64,000 nucleotides of DNA from Membranipora membranacea (GCA_914767715.1 OU612074.1:22120062-22184061), one strand, 5' to 3'. Counted from the stretch's first letter, positions 47,901 through 59,649 are shown. The notes: a model not told the origin generated them from the sequence alone. Made by a program: numbers and translations.

Positions 47901-50900
47901 AGTGTCTAAATGTTAAAATTCAATCTATATGGGTATTTATAGCATAAGATCTCTCACTTGTCTGGAAGAGCTAAATGTACGGTACAATAAGAGTCTGTGT
48001 ACATTACCTGATGAGATCGGAGAACTAAAGAGCCTCAGGAAGCTTAATGTGTCAGAATGTGATCTTACTAAGCTGCCTGAGAGGTAAGTCAAGTATAATA
48101 ACGATGGAGCTTATATTTCTACAAAATATCTCGGTTTTGCAGTTTTGAGATATCAGCTTTTATTATTCTCATATAGTGTCTAAATGTTAAAATTCAATCT
48201 ATATGGGTATTTATAGCATAAGATCTCTCACTTGTCTGGAAGAGCTAAATGCATGGTACAATAAGAGTCTGTGTACATTACCTGATGAGATCGGAGAACT
48301 AAAGAGCCTCAGGAAGCTTGATGTGTCATGGTGTGATCTTACTAAGCTGTCTGACAGGTAAGTCGAGTATAATAACGATGGAGCTTATATTTCTAAAAAT
48401 TATCTCAGTTCTGCAGTTTTGAGATATCAGCTCTTATTATTCTCATTTAGTGTCTAAATGTTAAAATTCAATCTATATGGGTATTTATAGCATAAGATCT
48501 CTCACTTGTCTGGAAGAGCTAAATGTAAGGAACAATAAGAGTCTGTGTACATTACCTGATGGGATCGGAGAACTAAAGACCCTCAGAATGCTTGATGTGT
48601 CATGGTGTGATCTTACTAAGCTGTCTGACAGGTAAGTCGAGTATAATAACGATGGAACTTATATTTCTAAAAATTATCTCAGTTCTGCAGTTTTGAGATA
48701 TCAGCTCTTATTATTCTCATATAGTGTCTAAATGTTAAAATTCAATCTATATGGGTATTTATAGCATAAGATCTCTAACTTGTCTGGGAGAGCTAGATGT
48801 ATCAGGGAATGAGGGTCTGTGTACATTACCTGATGAGATCGGAGAACTAAAGAACCTCAGGAAGCTTGATGTGTCATGGTGTGATCTTACTAAGCTGTCT
48901 GACAGGTAAGTCGAGTATAATAACGATGGAGCTCATATTTCTACAAATTATCTCGGTTTTGCAGTTTTGTGATATCAGCTCTTATTATTCTCATATAGTG
49001 TCTAAATGTTAAAATTCAATCTATATGGGTATTTATAGCATAAGATCTCTCACTTGTCTGGAAGAGCTAAATGTATCAGGGAATGAGCGTCAGTGTACAT
49101 TACCTGATGGGATCGGAGAACTAAAGAGCCTCAGGAAGCTTAGTGTGTCAGGGTGTAAACTTACTGCGCTGCCTGAGAGGTAAGTCGAGTATAATAACGA
49201 TGGAGCTTATATTTCTACAAAATTATCTCAGTTCTGCAGTTTTGAGATATCAGCATATAGTGTCTAAATGTTAAAATTCAATCTATATGGGTATTTATAG
49301 CATAAGATCTCTCACTTGTCTGGAAGAGCTAAATGTATGGAACAATAAGAGTCTGTGTACATTACCTGATGAGATCGGAGAACTAAAGAACCTCAGGAAG
49401 CTTGATGTGTCATGGTGTGATCTTACTAAGCTGTCTGACAGGTAAGTCGAGTATAATAACGATGGAGCTTATATTTCTACAAATTATCTCGGTTTTGCAG
49501 TTTTGAGATATCAGCTCTTATTATTCTCATATAGTGTCTAAATGTTAAAATTCAATCTATATGGGTATTTATAGCATAAGATCTCTCACTTGTCTGGAAG
49601 AGCTAAATGTATGGAACAATAAGAGTCTGTGTACATTACCTGATGAGATCGGAGAACTAAAGAACCTCAGGAAGCTTGATGTGTCATGGTGTGATCTTAC
49701 TAAGCTGTCTGACAGGTAAGTCGAGTATAATAACGATGGAGCTTATATTTCTACAAATTATCTCGGTTTTGCAGTTTTGAGATATCAGCTCTTATTATTC
49801 TCATATAGTGTCTAAATGTTAAAATTCAATCTATATGGGTATTTATAGCATAAGATCTCTAACTTGTCTGGAAGAGCTGATTGTAGGAGGGAGAGAGGTT
49901 CTGCGAAGATCACCTGATTGGATCGGATTACCTGATTGGATCGGAGAACTAAAGACCCTCAGGAAGCTTGATGTGTCATGGTGTGGTCTTACTAAGCTTC
50001 CTGACAGGTAAGTCGAGTATAATAACGATGGAGCTTATATTTCTAAAAATTATCTCGGTTCTGCAGTTTTGTGATATCAGCTCTTATTATTCTCATATAG
50101 TGTCTAAATGTTAAAATTCAATCTATATGGGTATTTATAGCATGAGATCTCTAACTTGTCTGGAAAAGCTAAATGTATCAGGGAATGAGCGTCAGTGTAC
50201 ATTACCTGATTGGATCGGAGAACTAAAGAGCCTCAGGAAGCTTAATGTGTCAGGGTGTAAACTTACTGAGCTGCCTGACAGGTAATTCGAGTATAATAAC
50301 GATGGAGCTTATATTTCTACAAATTATCTCGGTTCTGCAGTTTTGAGATATCAGCTCTTGTTATTCTCGTATAGTGTCTAAATGTTAAAATTCAATCTAT
50401 ATGGGTATTTATAGCATGAGATCTCTAATTTGTCTGGAAGTGCTAAATGTATCAGGGAATGAGGGTCTGTGTACATTACCTGATGAGATCGGAGAACTAA
50501 AGACCCTCAGGAAGCTTGATGTGTCATGGTGTGGTCTTACTAAGCTTCCTGACAAGTAAGTCGAGTATAATAACGATGGAGCTTATATTTCTACAAAGTA
50601 TCTCGGTTCTGCAGTTTTAAGATATCAGCTCTCATTATTCTCATATAGTGTCTAAATGTTAAAATTCAATCTATATGGGTATTTATAGCATGAGATCTCT
50701 AACTTGTCTGGAAGAGCTAAATGTATCAGGGAAAAAGGGTCTGTGTACATTACCCGATTGGATCGGAGAACTAAAGACCCTCAGGAAGCTTGATGTGTCA
50801 GGGTGTGGTCTTACTAAGCTTCCTGACAGGTAAGTCGAGTATAATAACGATGGAGCTTATATTTCTAAAAATGATCTCGTTTCTGCAGTTTTGAGATATC

Positions 50901-53289
50901 AGCTCTTATTATTCTCATATAGTGTCTAAATGTTAAAATTCAATCTATATGGGTATTTATAGCATGAGATCTCTAACTTGTCTGGAAGAGCTAAATGTAT
51001 CAGGGAAAAAGGGTCTGTGTACATTACCTGATTGGATCGGAGAACTAAAGACCCTCAGGAGGCTTGATGTCTCAGGGTGTGGTCTTACTAAGCTTCCTGA
51101 CAGGTAAGTCGAGTATAATAACGATGGAGCTTATATTTCTAAAAATTATCTCGGTTCTGCAGTTTTGAGATATCAGCTCTTATTATTCTCATATAGTGTC
51201 TAAATGTTAAAATTCAATATATATGGGTATTTATAGCATGAGATCTCTCACTTGTCTGGAAGATCTAAATGTATCATGGAATAAGAGCCTGTGTACATTA
51301 CCTGATTGGATCGGAGAACTAAAGAGCCTCAGGAAGCTTGATGTGTCAGGGTGTGGTCTTACTAAGCTGTCTTACAGGCAAGTCGAGTATAATAAGGATG
51401 GAGCTTATATTTCTACAAAATATCTCGGTTTTGCAGTTTTGAGATATCAGCTCTTATTATTCTCATATAGTGTCTAAATGTTAAAATTCAATCTATATGG
51501 GTATTTATAGCATAAGATCTCTAACTTGTCTGGAAGTGCTAAATGTATCAGGGAATGAGGGTCTGTGTACATTACCTGATGAGGTCGGAGAACTAAAGAC
51601 CCTCAGGAAGCTTGATGTGTCACGGTGTGATCTTACTAAGCTGTCTGACAGGTAAGTCGAGTATAATAATGATGGAGCTTATATTTCTACAAAATATCTC
51701 GGTTTTGCAGTTTTGAGATATCAGCTTTTATTATTCTCATATAGTGTCTAAATGTTAAAATTCAATCTATATGGGTATTTATAGCATAAGATTTCTCACT
51801 TGTCTGGAAGAGCTAAATGTATGGAACAATAAGAGCCTGTGTACATTACCTGATTGGATCGGAGAACTAAAGAGCCTCAGGAAGCTCAATGTGGCAGATC
51901 TTACTAAGCTGCCTGAGAGGTAAGTCGAGTATAATAACGATGGAGCTTATATTTCTACAAATTATCTCGGTTTTGCAGTTTTGAGATATCAGCTCTCATT
52001 ATTCTCATATAGTGTCTAAATGTTAAAATTCAGTCTATATGGGTATTTATAGCATAAGATCTCTCACTTGTCTGGAAGAGCTAAATGTAAGGAACAATAA
52101 GAGTCTGTGTACATTACCTGATGGGATCGGAGAACTAAAGACCCTCAGAATGCTTGATGTGTCATGGTGTGATCTTACTAAGCTGTCTGACAGGTAAGTC
52201 GAGTATAATAACGATGGAGCTTATATTTCTACAAAATATCTCGGTTTTGCAGTTTTGAGATATCAGCTCTCATTATTCTCATATAGTGTCTAAATGTTAA
52301 AATTCAATCTATATGGGTATTTATAGCATAAGATCTCTCACTTGTCTGGAAGAGCTAAATGTAAGGAACAATAAGAGTCTGTGTACATTACCTGATGGGA
52401 TCGGAGAACTAAAGACCCTCAGAATGCTTGATGTGTCATGGTGTGATCTTACTAAGCTGTCTGACAGGTAAGTCGAGTATAATAACGATGGAGCTTATAT
52501 TTCTAAAAATTATCTCGGTTTTGCAGTTTTGAGATATCAGCTCTTATTATTCTCATATAGTGTCTAAATGTTAAAATTCAATCTATATGGGTATTTATAG
52601 CATGAGATCTCTCACTTGTCTGGAAGAGCTAAATGTATCATGGAATAAGGGCCTGTGTACATTACCTGATTGGATCGGAGAACTAAAGAGCCTCAGGAAG
52701 CTGAATGTGTCAGGGTGTAAACTTACTGAGCTGCCTGACAGGTAATTCGAGTATAATAACGATGGAGCTTATATTTCTACAAATTATCTCGGTTCTGCAG
52801 TTTTGAGATATCAGCTCTTGTTATTCTCGTATAGTGTCTAAATGTTAAAATTCAATCTATATGGGTATTTATAGCATAAGATCTCTCACTTGTCTGGAAG
52901 AGCTAAATGTATCAGGGAATGAGGGTCTGTGTACATTACCTGATGAGGTCGGAGAACTAAAGACCCTCAGGAAGCTTGATGTGTCACGGTGTGATCTTAC
53001 TAAGCTGTCTGACATGTAAGTCGAGTATAATAACGATGGAGCTTATATTTCTACAAATTATCTCGGTTTTGCAGTTTTGAGATATCAGCTCTTATCATTC
53101 TCATATAGTGTCTAAATGTTAAAATTCAATCTATATGGGTATTTATAGCATAAGATCTCTCACTTGTCTGGAAGAGCTAAATGTATCAGGGAATGAGGGT
53201 CTGTGTACATTACCTGATGAGGTCGGAGAACTAAAGACCCTCAGGAAGCTTGATGTGTCACGGTGTGATCTTACTAAGCTGTCTGACAG
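44958..53289 (+). CDS. Giant tandem-exon leucine-rich-repeat protein (3' end not found)
   Basis: Two unique exons, 44958-45105 and 45616-45841, then 24 LRR exons starting at 46848, 47121, 47395, 47669, 47943, 48217, 48491, 48765, 49039, 49301, 49575, 49849, 50141, 50415, 50689, 50963, 51237, 51511, 51785, 52053, 52327, 52601, 52875 and 53149. Each is 141 nt (47 residues, two LRRs), except 49849-50007 (159 nt) and 51785-51919 (135 nt); both stay in frame. All are phase 2-2 and all are open, about 1,256 residues so far. Typical unit: LTCLEELNVSGN, then LCTLPDWIGELKSLRKLDVS, then LTKLSE, close to SHOC2/plant-PIRL-like LRRs. The N-terminus MGTVLGRIARRF has no signal peptide; Gly2 with Gly6 allows N-myristoylation (inference), suggesting a cytoplasmic membrane-associated protein. 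Exon 51237-51377 has a GC donor (AG|GCAAGT); others are GT. No terminal exon was recognised after 53289. An innate recognition role is possible but unproven. Confidence 0.8.
45969..46043. repeat. 17-bp perfect inverted repeat in LRR-gene intron
   Basis: TTCATATTCTCAATATC at 45969-45985 and its exact inverse at 46027-46043, with a 41-nt loop. Possibly a small MITE remnant. Confidence 0.75.
46255..46571 (-). mobile_element. SINE with tRNA-Ser-like head
   Basis: The minus strand from 46571 reads GAGTGGTCTGACTGTTAAGG, then GGACTTGTGATCCAATG and GCTTTGATTCCCGGCGCC. This follows the A arm, anticodon arm and T arm of a serine tRNA with small insertions. A tail of about 240 nt follows, including CTGTGTGCCTGCACACAG, a 16-18 nt palindrome. 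A different family from the 10.6/34.8 kb SINEs. Sits directly upstream of the LRR exon array. Confidence 0.55.
46645..46719 (+). pseudogene. Decayed LRR exon
   Basis: Reads DLEELTVSGNERLC like the intact LRR exons, then loses similarity (RSSVWIKE) and meets a TAA before the second repeat. The flanking acceptor is not recognisable. It is probably an old copy at the 5' edge of the array, spliced over. Confidence 0.7.
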
Positions 53290-53396
53290 GTAAGTCGAGT
53301 ATAATAACGATGGAGCTTATATTTCTACAAATTATCTCGGTTTTGCAGTTTTGAGATATCAGCTCTTATCATTCTCATATAGTGTCGAAATGTTAA
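46848..53396 (+). repeat. 274-bp exon-intron tandem array, 24 units
   Basis: Each unit is one 141-nt LRR exon plus a 133-nt intron; introns are as similar as exons. Every intron keeps GTAAGTCGAGTATAATAA at the start, an internal GGTTTTGCAG about 59 nt in, and CTATATGGGTATTTATAG at the end. The first two units are more diverged; the array breaks at 53396 into unrelated sequence. Internal deletions occur in the intron after 49179. Confidence 0.97.
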
Positions 53397-55330
53397 GTCA
53401 GCATTACCCTTGTCACGCTAGAAAGTAGCCGCGTAACAAGGCTAAATCGGCATAGTATGTTGTGGTTCATATTTATCCAAATAACTTAGTTGAGTAGTTG
53501 TTGTTTGTAGTTTTGGGGATCAGCCAGTATTAATTGTTGTTAATGTGACCCTGGTTCCATAACAGATTACAATTCCTTAACTTCCTCAAAATTAGGATTC
53601 TAATGCTGAAACTGGCTCGCTTTATAGAATAGATAGAGAATAAAAATAATAAGATATAAAATTGATGCTAACAATCAATTTCTTTGCCTGTAATTTGTTA
53701 GTTTATAGTGTGGGATTCCGGGTAATGGAGTCACCACATTAACTCTCCGCTACTGAGATCTGTGCTCACGAGCTCGGTATGATGATGCTCACTATGTGAC
53801 ACTGACTTATTTACATAATTGTGATCTCATTTATTTCGAGATCAAACACTTGACTCAAGAGCATGCCTTTTAACTCTTATCAAGTTTAATATTAAACACA
53901 ATTCAACTTAAAATGTTTGTAAAGGAACAGGGTTCTTTGTATCCTTTTTGAGCTTGAATTGAGATTAAGACAGCTATCACACATGCATTTGCATGAAAAA
54001 TAAGTCTTCAGGGTTACTTGGTCTGGTAGGTTTGGGGGTTATAAGTTAACACTATTGAGTTGCCTACTCATGCACAGCCCAACTTGTCCAGGCAATTTGT
54101 AATGAGCCTATTATGGGGGCAATACAGTAATATTAGTGACTATTGTGGTTAGATAACAACTTTTGCAAATACATGACAAAGTCACTCACAAGTCTGTCGA
54201 TGACATAAAAGTTCAAATTTAATGAGTTGAGACCGCTAATCAAAACAACCTTCATTTCTGTTATGAGCCCATGTTGAAGACGAGATTAGAAGAACCACTG
54301 TACCAAAGATTATAAATTCTGACTGTACATTACATTACAATCAATGACAATGACCCATTCCCTGTCCACAGCTTTTCAAGCAAGTGATTTTCATTTCATA
54401 CCGCTGCGCTTGTTTGCTCTGTTTAAATAAGATTACACTGGAGTAATGGATTCTTCCTGCTGACAAAGCCTTGCTTATTTCAGATTGGTCCATACAATGC
54501 TTTATGGTTACTACCAAATCTTGCGATAATATCCAACACTAGCCCCCCAAATAAGATCCATACTGATGAAATAACTCAAAAATTCGACAAATTAATTTCC
54601 TATGTGTGCTTTGACATAGGTTCTCATATGGCATGCTTCACTCAGTCAGTAATATTGATAGTCCATGTTTAGATGTGCTGAGTATCTGTGATGCACAGAT
54701 GAACAAGATCTGATGTAAAATAATATAGAAAGTTTCTCAAGGTATTCCACTGCTTACACGATTATCAATACTCCTCTCTTTAGGAGGCAGTCAAATTCAT
54801 TCACATTTTTCATCACCCTGAAGTCCGAAATAGCTAGATGACAATTTTATTTACTTCAATTTACTTTGTGACTTGTAAATTCCAGTTTTTGATGTAAACA
54901 ACAATGTTTACCCGAGAAAATCTTGTGAGTCCAAACATCAGAATATTTGCAAAAATTGTTGTAAAGATTCTCAAAACTTCAAATCACTCAGTATTAATCA
55001 TCGCATGCTTTGGATTTTAACATCATCCTAATGCCTGAAATGTCGAGATTTAAAAACAAATTATTTTAGATTTTCGTGCAAATTAGAAAAACATCCAGTC
55101 TACATGTGTAAATTTTGTATCTTCCATTGAAATTCTATTGAAAGCCACTAATCATAAAGCATAACGGCTGGAGACAGAGTTTGATTGGAATGTCACATCT
55201 TAGTATTTATAATCTTCAATACAATCCATGTAGCCACAATCTCATTTATTCATCAAATAAATATAAACAAAACCTTGAAATACTTTTGCCATGTATTGAT
55301 CTGCCTTTATATTGCCAATTTCTATCTCGA
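53397..55330. other. No supported gene after the LRR array
   Basis: Contains the third hairpin element (53406-53446) at the very edge of the LRR array. No LRR, membrane-helix or terminal exon could be identified, though a short one could be hidden. Confidence 0.4.
53406..53446. mobile_element. Hairpin element, copy 3
   Basis: TACCCTTGTCACGC ... AGTAGCCGCGTAACAAGGCTA, 41 bp. Same arms as 30251-30299. It begins within ten bases of the point where the LRR array similarity stops. Confidence 0.6.
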
Positions 55331-55339
55331 GCAGTAACC

Positions 55340-55558
55340 ATGGTTAACAGAAAATGTTGTATCTGTCAAAGCACTGTGGGTTATTTCAAGTGGCCGAAAT
55401 CATACAGATTTAAACTTAGTGGTGTGACCAATGAACTAAGTTCATTGGTGTGACTACCTCAGGGACATTTTCCCTATGATAATCACATGGACTCGATGTC
55501 GATTTGCTACAATTGCCTCCTGAATGTTATTCAAACTCGCTCTCACTGGACCTGTTAA
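55340..55558 (+). pseudogene. Broken CxxC-type zinc-finger-like ORF
   Basis: From ATG 55340 the frame has NRKCCICQ and about 60 codons later ICYNC, a C-x2-C pair spacing like a treble-clef zinc finger or the N-terminal finger of a transposon protein. An in-frame TGA at 55451-55453 separates the halves; reading goes on to TAA at 55556-55558. No family could be named. It may be an exon of an unrecognised gene or a transposon remnant. Confidence 0.35.
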
Positions 55559-58397
55559 TCTCCCTATAATTTTCACTCTCGCTGTCGGATGAGCTAGAGT
55601 TGTAATTTTTGCCGTGCTTGATTTCGATCGTTTGCTTTGTCATTCAATTATGAAATTTTATACACTATCCCATTTTACAAGCTAAGCCACATAACATGGG
55701 ACAGATTAACTTCGCATTGTATTCACTCATTCATTCAATAGATAAATTCTGTGCTGTTTAATATTGTATGCAGGGAATATCAAAACCACTGTGTCATAAC
55801 AAAAAGTCTTATTTACGAGATACTGTATATTCCCATTATAATCTAAGGTACTAAAAAGGTACTATTTTCTACAAGTCATCACAACTCCAAAGGAGAAAAA
55901 TAGTACCTTTTTAGTACCTTCTCATCCCAACTTTGAGTGAAAATAATTCTTAACTGGGCCACAGGCTGCTTTTGGACATAGCATAATGTTCTAAACTAGA
56001 CTGAGAGCTCTAGAATGATACCAAAAACCTGTTCCCTTTACAAGCACTTTAACAATGCATGTATTATTTCTACAAGTCATATTTTCTAGTCAATGATGCC
56101 ATGCATGCTGGATTTAATTCGTTTAACTCAATTAGTTGATGGTATATATAATCCAATCAAACGTTATACTGTGCCATTATTAAATAATAAGGCGAGTTCT
56201 ATTTCCCTATAAATATCACTAACGTACAATAAATGAAAATATTATGATAACAACTCGTAAAACTTCCATGTTTAAGAAACTGACCTGTCTCCAAATGAAG
56301 TTGCAAACAAAGAGCGCTGCTTGTCGACCAGAGGGTCGCCAAACAGATCAATGAATTTCAATAGACAACAATGTTCTTAAATACTATGAACCCAGACAAA
56401 TTACAAAACTGCTGACGTCAATAAGCAAAAAAAACAGGTTTTAAACACAATTTTCAATTACCGCAAAAAGAGGGTTGATCGGCCGCAAGAGTGGGTTGAT
56501 CGGCCACAAGAGTTGGTTGGTGTAAGTCAGACATCATGCTTATTCTTGATTGTCTCTGTTGGTGCCACCTTTACTGCATTGTCATGGTTGTCACGGTTCT
56601 GGCGTTAGAGTGGCACCGGTATTAAGAATAGAATTTAGATTTGCATATATTTTCATGTCCCCGATTCGAGGTGATATGCACTGGCTGGTAACTGCGTGTC
56701 CTCAAGTCGAGGTTTGAGTGTACTGAAGATGATGCTGGCTAAGATATTGGATGTTGTTGTTGTTGTGTCGGATGTTGGTATAGACGATTCTCGTGTTTGC
56801 TGCTGTGTATGCGACATCTGCACTCCCTTAGGTGCAATCGTCCTCGATTGTTATGACATGTTATCCGCTCCCTGCTATTGATGCGACAATAGGTCAAAAA
56901 TTTTCCTATTCTTTGGTAACTTTTGAATTAGTTCAGTTGCTTGGATGCTAAGAAAACTAACCAATTGTGCCGATCGGTTGCGCAAATTATTATATCAAAA
57001 AATCCACAGATTATCAGATTGTCAACTTTACTTTGCTTCTGATTGTCTTCTTGTATGCCTCGTTATCTATTCTTATGGTATAACCTTGTATCAGTAAGGG
57101 AGTCAGCTGCAGATAATTTGATTCCCTATACAGAATTCCTCAAAAAAGGGCAAATCTCAGTTTAATTACCTTTAAAACAGGTCCATACGACAAGCACAGA
57201 TTTACTAACCGCAGTTCATTATAGTTCCTTTGAAAGGATAAATTTATCATAAGAATCTAAGCTAGGGTAGCGATAATTTTGGGAGAGCCCTAAAACATCC
57301 CTTCTGCATCCACACACATCATTAGGAATCAGAGAGGAAACATTCTAATACCAACAGGAACAAACAAATGACCGAAAGAAAAGTCTTTGGATACCTCACA
57401 GTCTATTCTTTACAAAGTCTCTACTTGGCACAATCATTCATGTTTAACACTTGCTACCGCGGGTTCCCTGCGACTCCTATTGCTACATATATGGCCTGTG
57501 AAAACTCATTGTGTAGTATAAAAGACCCAACTGACTAGGGTACTCAGTTCTCAGTAGTAAGTTCTCAAACTATAATTGTATAAGTGGTACATTGAAGCTA
57601 AACATATAGAATTTAAATTCTATTTATCAATCTATGTCTTTCCAGTGATTGACTTTTGTCACATTTAGACTGCCATTAAAGAAGATCATTCTGATTCATT
57701 CTAAACACATTCTCACATGAGCTTAGACAGCCTTTTGTTCAGGTTTAAAAAACCAACGAACAAAGAACATACAGTGACGACCAGTCGTCAATGAGCAATG
57801 AGGGCGGACATTGAATGAGTCTTTTTTATGACCGTCATCTGTTTCTGTAAATTTTGGTGCTAATTTAACTACATGACAAATCCATTGACGCGACTTATGC
57901 CAGGTTACCATCAGCACTCTTTTATTGCAATTATTTGTCAGTCTGAAAGAAATTTAAAAATTACTGCTTAAATCTTGTCTCATTCATCCCAATCCAATTC
58001 CATTACACTGTTAATAAGTAGTAGAAGTGATTTGGGTAAGGGGCAAACCCAGAAAGGTGAATCTAAGTTTGCCTTTCCCTCTAAAGTGAGTGAGACAAAA
58101 TCCCAGTCACACTCTCCAAATCCGACTCAGAGTTGAACCCTAGTAGTAATAGTATGCAAGTAGCAACATACACTGAGTCCCCAAAACCAGCAGTGATGGA
58201 TATCACAGGTGATGATGATTCATCATCTGAGTCGGATAGTGAGGTGTTGGTCACCCAGGTTTAAAAAGCGGCGCCGGAACTTTGCTGACCTGCCGACAGG
58301 CCTGTTCTCAGATATTTCAGTCTTAGCATTTGATTTCCAACCTAAATGCAAAATGCAAGTGCATATGCTAACAGTATGCAAGTGCATATACTAACAG
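55559..58397. other. No supported gene; inverted repeat and small tandem repeat
   Basis: Holds the perfect inverted repeat at 55845-55920 and a 22-bp tandem motif (GGTTGATCGGCC(G/A)CAAGAGT) at about 56473-56522. 58115-58260 is open on plus with an acidic serine-rich peptide (MDITGDDDSSSESDSEVL), just before the Gypsy insertion, and may be a gene or repeat fragment. Confidence 0.45.
55845..55920. repeat. Perfect 24-bp inverted repeat
   Basis: AAGGTACTAAAAAGGTACTA plus TTTT at 55845-55868 and its exact inverse at 55897-55920, with a 28-nt loop. The arm itself contains AAGGTACTA twice. Could be a tiny foldback element. Confidence 0.9.
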
Positions 58398-58645
58398 TGT
58401 TGTATTATTGTTATCATGACTCATATCACATGACTGTTATGTGATCACCCTATTATCCACATAATATGCTCCTTCATATTGGAGTCAGAAAAGTCAGTTG
58501 ATGACCATGAGGAGACCAGATCTGCTGAAATATAAAAGTCTACCGTTTGCTAAAACTTATACCTAGTCATATGAGTACTCATTAGTTAGGCTGGCCAGCC
58601 CTTAGGTACATCAGACATCTTCACCAGGTAATTATACATACTACA
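58398..58645 (+). repeat. 5' LTR
   Basis: TGTTGTATTATTG ... CATACTACA. Contains GAAATATAAAAGTCTACC, a plausible TATA box, at about 58525. Pairs with 62636-62872. Confidence 0.95.
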
Positions 58646-58663
58646 TGGTGGCAGCTTACATGG
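58646..58663 (+). promoter_or_regulatory. Primer-binding site
   Basis: TGGTGGCAGC starts immediately after the LTR; TGG pairs with the universal tRNA CCA end. The tRNA species is not determined. Confidence 0.6.
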
Positions 58664-58837
58664 AGTGTACCCTGGAGCTGATTAGGGTTGACTGGATTGA
58701 TGCTGTTCTGGAATTTGTTGTGCTGCTTGATTTGCTACTCAGGTGGCTGGATATTGCTCATTTGCTGTGATCTGTGGTCCAGATCTGGTGCTTGATTTGC
58801 CCTGCTTGCTGCTCTGCTTGCTGCTACTATTTGTGTC

Positions 58838-59640
58838 ATGGATTCCCTGGGTCTTGCCCCCCCTTCCCAGTTGAGTTTTGATGGTAACCAGGCTGAAAAC
58901 TGGAGGAAATAGAAAAGAAGCTTTGAAAACTACCTGCTAGCTATTGACTCTGTGGTGCAGCCCTATGATGAGACCAATAACCGCTGGCCCGTAGCTAATG
59001 GAGCTATCTGGTTGAGACAAATTGCTATTTTGCGCCATTGCATTGGTGAGGATGCGGTTGAGATTCTGGACCAATTTGAGTTCAGTGCTACTGATGGAGA
59101 AGATGCTAACAGACTATTTGATGTTTCTGGCTAAATTTGATGGATACTTCAACCCAAGGAGAAATGTACTATTTGAGTGGTATGTGTTTCAGTCACTAGT
59201 ACAGGCTGAAAATGAGCCCATTGACCTGTTTGTGAAGATACTTAGAACCCAAGCTGCTATGTGTGAATTTGGTGAGCAAAAAGATATGAATCTGCTTACC
59301 CGTTGTGTGTTTGGTCTGAAGAATGTCAAGCTAAAGGAAAAACTCCTATCGAACCCTGATATCACCCTCCCTGCTGCTATTGAGCTCACAAGAGCGTCGG
59401 AGATGACAAGACCACAAATGGAGAGCATGGGGGCAAGCCAATCTATGACATGTAAAAGGCAAATGCCCAGCTTACAGCAAAACCTGCCGCAAGTGTGGTG
59501 GCCGTAATCACTTCGCTAGTGCCTGCAACAACACTCGCAAGGAGGTCAACACCGTTGCTGATAGTAGTAAGGAGTTGAGTATGAATGACCTATTCATTGG
59601 TATGGTTAATGGCCAAACAAAGGAGAGCTCCTGGTATAAA
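58838..59640 (+). pseudogene. Gypsy gag, disrupted
   Basis: ATG at 58838 opens with MDSLGLAPPSQLSFDGN. TAG at 58910-58912 breaks the frame after AENWRK. Frameshifts follow near 59125 (between ANRLFDV and LAKFDGYFNP) and near 59455. The capsid-like part has FVKILRTQAAMCEFG and LTRCVFGLKN. The nucleocapsid knuckle CRKCGGRNHFASAC (CX2CX4HX4C) is at about 59488-59530. Confidence 0.8.
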
Positions 59641-59649
59641 AAAATTCAG

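Noticed and set aside
46848-53289. LRR units as mere noncoding satellite
   Set aside because: All 24 exon parts are open, length changes are multiples of three, and splice borders and phase are kept, so a coding array is the better reading.
56696-56881. Plus-strand cysteine-rich 61-codon frame
   Set aside because: Driven by a TTG/GTT-rich simple-sequence patch; no supporting context.
57723-57917. Minus-strand 64-codon frame (TWHKSRQWICHVV...) as an exon
   Set aside because: No family recognised and no convincing splice sites.
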